Assembly (NCBI GenBank): GCA_033675265.1 | Contig: JAUJYZ010001087.1 | Coordinates: forward strand, 706,501-770,500 | Direction of reading: 5' to 3' | DNA from: Actinostola sp. cb2023 | Taxonomy: Eukaryota > Cnidaria > Anthozoa > Actiniaria > Actinostolidae | Length of the DNA: 64,000 nt | Shown: positions 57,501 through 60,500 of the stretch, piece after piece | Layout: every line of letters begins with the position of its first letter | Position numbering within the stretch: position 1 is the stretch's first letter | Translations under genes and position numbers: made by a program | Notes under the pieces: generated by a model | Seen by the model: only the letters and a program-made list of their open reading frames with translations | What the model was told of the DNA's origin: nothing | Databases searched by the model: none

Positions 57501-60500
57501 CCTATGACATGTATCATGTGACCTATGACATGCATCATGTGACCTATGACATGTATCATGTGACCTATGACATGCATCATGTGACCTGTGACATGCATCA
57601 TGTGATCTGTGACCCACAGCCTGTATCATGTGACCCACGACCTGTATCATGTGACCTGTGACATGCATCATGTGATCTGTGACCCACGACCTGCATCATG
57701 TGACCTGTGACATGCATCATGTGATCTGTGACCCACGACCTGCATCATGTGACATGTGACATGTATATATCATGTGACCTGTGACCCACGACCTGTATTT
57801 AAACCCACCATTAAAAAATGGCAGGGTACGGAGTGCGATAAATATTTAGAGAGGGAACGTCAGGGAGCCTTTCATATTTCATTACTACATGGTCTCCTGG
57901 TAATGAAATAAAGTGTATTTATAATTATATTATTCAAAATCCTCAACATTCACCTGTCATTTTTCTGAGGTGAATCTCCACCTATTCCTTCTACACTGTT
58001 AGAACTGATGTTGGGCGTACTGGTTGCTGGAGAACAGATAAACACAACAATTAACATGGAATAACAACGTTGTCAATTAGCTACATTGTATATAGAGTGC
58101 ATACTTGTAATAGAGTGATTCCAATCTACACCAATACACAACACTCACTCTTTTGTTTTCGTTTGCATCTAATTAACACTGACAGCTAATTAGTAGTGCT
58201 CAGGTTTATTGGAATCACTAACTAAATAGTACAAAATAGCACTAATTCAACAATGGAAAACAAAGGATTTTGTACTATTTTGTACTATTTAGTACTATTT
58301 AGTTGTTTCATGGTTTTAGTGTTTGCACTCTATGTAAATATACCATTGCTTACCATGGTGGTAATGTCTTTCACCAGATAATGGGTGGAACATAGGTGAC
58401 TAAATATTACACAGAATGATAACACATTAAATTTATTTGGATAATCATAAATAAATTACATACATGTTGTGATTTGAAATTCAGGTTTTTAGTAATAATT
58501 TAATAATAAGAAAAAAAAATAATAATAATAATAACCCATTTAAATTTTGTTTAACTACATGTACATTGTATATGGTGGGCAAAAAAGCACCCAAAACCGC
58601 TAAGGTAGATCTACTTCTACACTTTCCATCCAATCAAAATGAAACTTGGCAACATTACAGTACATGGCAAGACCACTAATTTGTTCATTTTTGTTTTTTG
58701 ATTTTTATGATTTTTGGTGGGAAAATGACGTCATGAACAGGGCAACAAATGTTAAAATTCAAAAATGCACCGATCTGAGCATAGCAATCGAAAGGACATG
58801 TAAAATGAGAACTATTACTGAAATAATATATCAGTTATCGTTATTCAATCCAGAGATATGAATTTTTGAAATCTGAAATTTCCGCCATTTTGTGCTATTT
58901 TTAGAAACAAAATTTGGCGGATTTTCAAATTTCAAAACTTCATATCTTTGGATTAGACACCAACAAGTAAATGAGCTCCTTGATAAAAGGTTACATTTGC
59001 TTAGCATTAGCCTCAATCCAGTGTAAATAATGTAAACATTATACATACATACATACATACATACATAGTTTATTTGTTTCTGCAGGTTTGTTTACATAGC
59101 AACAAGAATGAGAAATTTTAACTGTTGACAATGGATAATAGAAATCTTTATAATTCCATGCCAGGTTATTCACTGAGGGTAAGGCTGAGCAAACTCATCT
59201 TTTCTCAAAGAGTACTGTCAACTAATAGAACTACATGTACATATATACAGGCATACTGTAAAAAGGACAGTCAATGCAGAGTTCTCAGTATAGAACTGCT
59301 GTCAATCAACAGAACTACATGTACAATGTACATACATGCATACTGTAAAAAGGACAGTCAATGCAGGGTTCTCAGTATAGAACTGCTGTCAATCAACAGA
59401 ACTACATGTACAATGTACATACATGCATACTGTAAAAAGGACAGTCAATGCAGGGTTCTCAGTATAGAACTGCTGTCAATCAACAGAATTCCGCCATCTG
59501 TCAAGTCAACTTCTACAACAATTAAACATTGTGTAGACTGAGAACCCTGGCTTAAATTAGTATTATGTTCAGTACATGTTATTCACGCTCAATGACTGAC
59601 AAGGATTGTACACAACACAAAGTATATTTCAAATGATACATAATTATGACATGCAATTCATGTTACTCAACAGAGAGTAAATACAAGTGTACATACGTAC
59701 CACACAGTTGATAGAAACAGATGACAGGAAATCATCATCCACACTAGCAAGACTGAAACAAATGATATTCTTTACTGTAGTACCAGGGTTAAAAATAACG
59801 GTCGGTCAACGGACAATGTCCAGCCAAAATTGTCACTTGTCCGGGCCAAACATTTCACTGGCCATGCAGTGATTTTGACCAGTCAATAAATATGCTTGAC
59901 TGTTCATGTTAAACTAATGATTTGTCCGGCCACTGGCCACTTATTTTAAGCCCTGAGTGCATATGTAAATCATATTGTACAATAAAGTATTACAGTCTTT
60001 TCCAGAACTGTGGAGTTTTTCTACATATATACATGTATGCATTTGGCTTCCATCAATCAAATTCAACATTGAAAAATTGTTTACAATTATTTTAAATGAT
60101 TTCAGTCTTAATTCTTTTGCATGCAATCAGTTTACTTCTTCGGTCCAGCTGAAAGATTTGATTTCTTGTGTAAACCCAGTCAAATTGGATTGATAGAAAC
60201 ACAATGTGCAAAGCTCCCTTGCAAATGGTTGTTAGTGTAAAGATATTTGTTCAATTAAGTAGTAATTGTACATACCTTCTTTTTCTGATATCTTCAATCC
60301 ATTCATTTATCCCTGCTTGATATGTTGAAATATCAATATGAACATCATGTCCATCAGGATCAAGAATCAATGAGAGATCATCTAAATTGTCCACAAACTG
60401 AAATACAAAATATAGAGATAGGAATGAATTAAAATATAGTAGCTGACTTGGAGAAGTGAAAGGGTAAATCATTCCAAGTTGATAATTTAATAATAATAAT

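Larger units (their letters stand above)
55345..57800. repeat. 21-bp 'catgtgacc' minisatellite, split by two insertions, intron 6
   Basis: Units such as atgtatcatgtgacccgttaa and atgtatcatgtgacctgtgac at 55345-55663, 55827-56304 and 57491-57790. The subfamilies differ on either side of the insertions (cccgttaa first; ctgtgac and ctatgac later). 'tcatgtgacc' resembles an E-box (CATGTG) in every unit. Confidence 0.9.

Noticed and set aside
55258..57671. IHLTGHM and HVIGHMM repeat frames
   Set aside because: Translation of the 21-bp CATGTG array.
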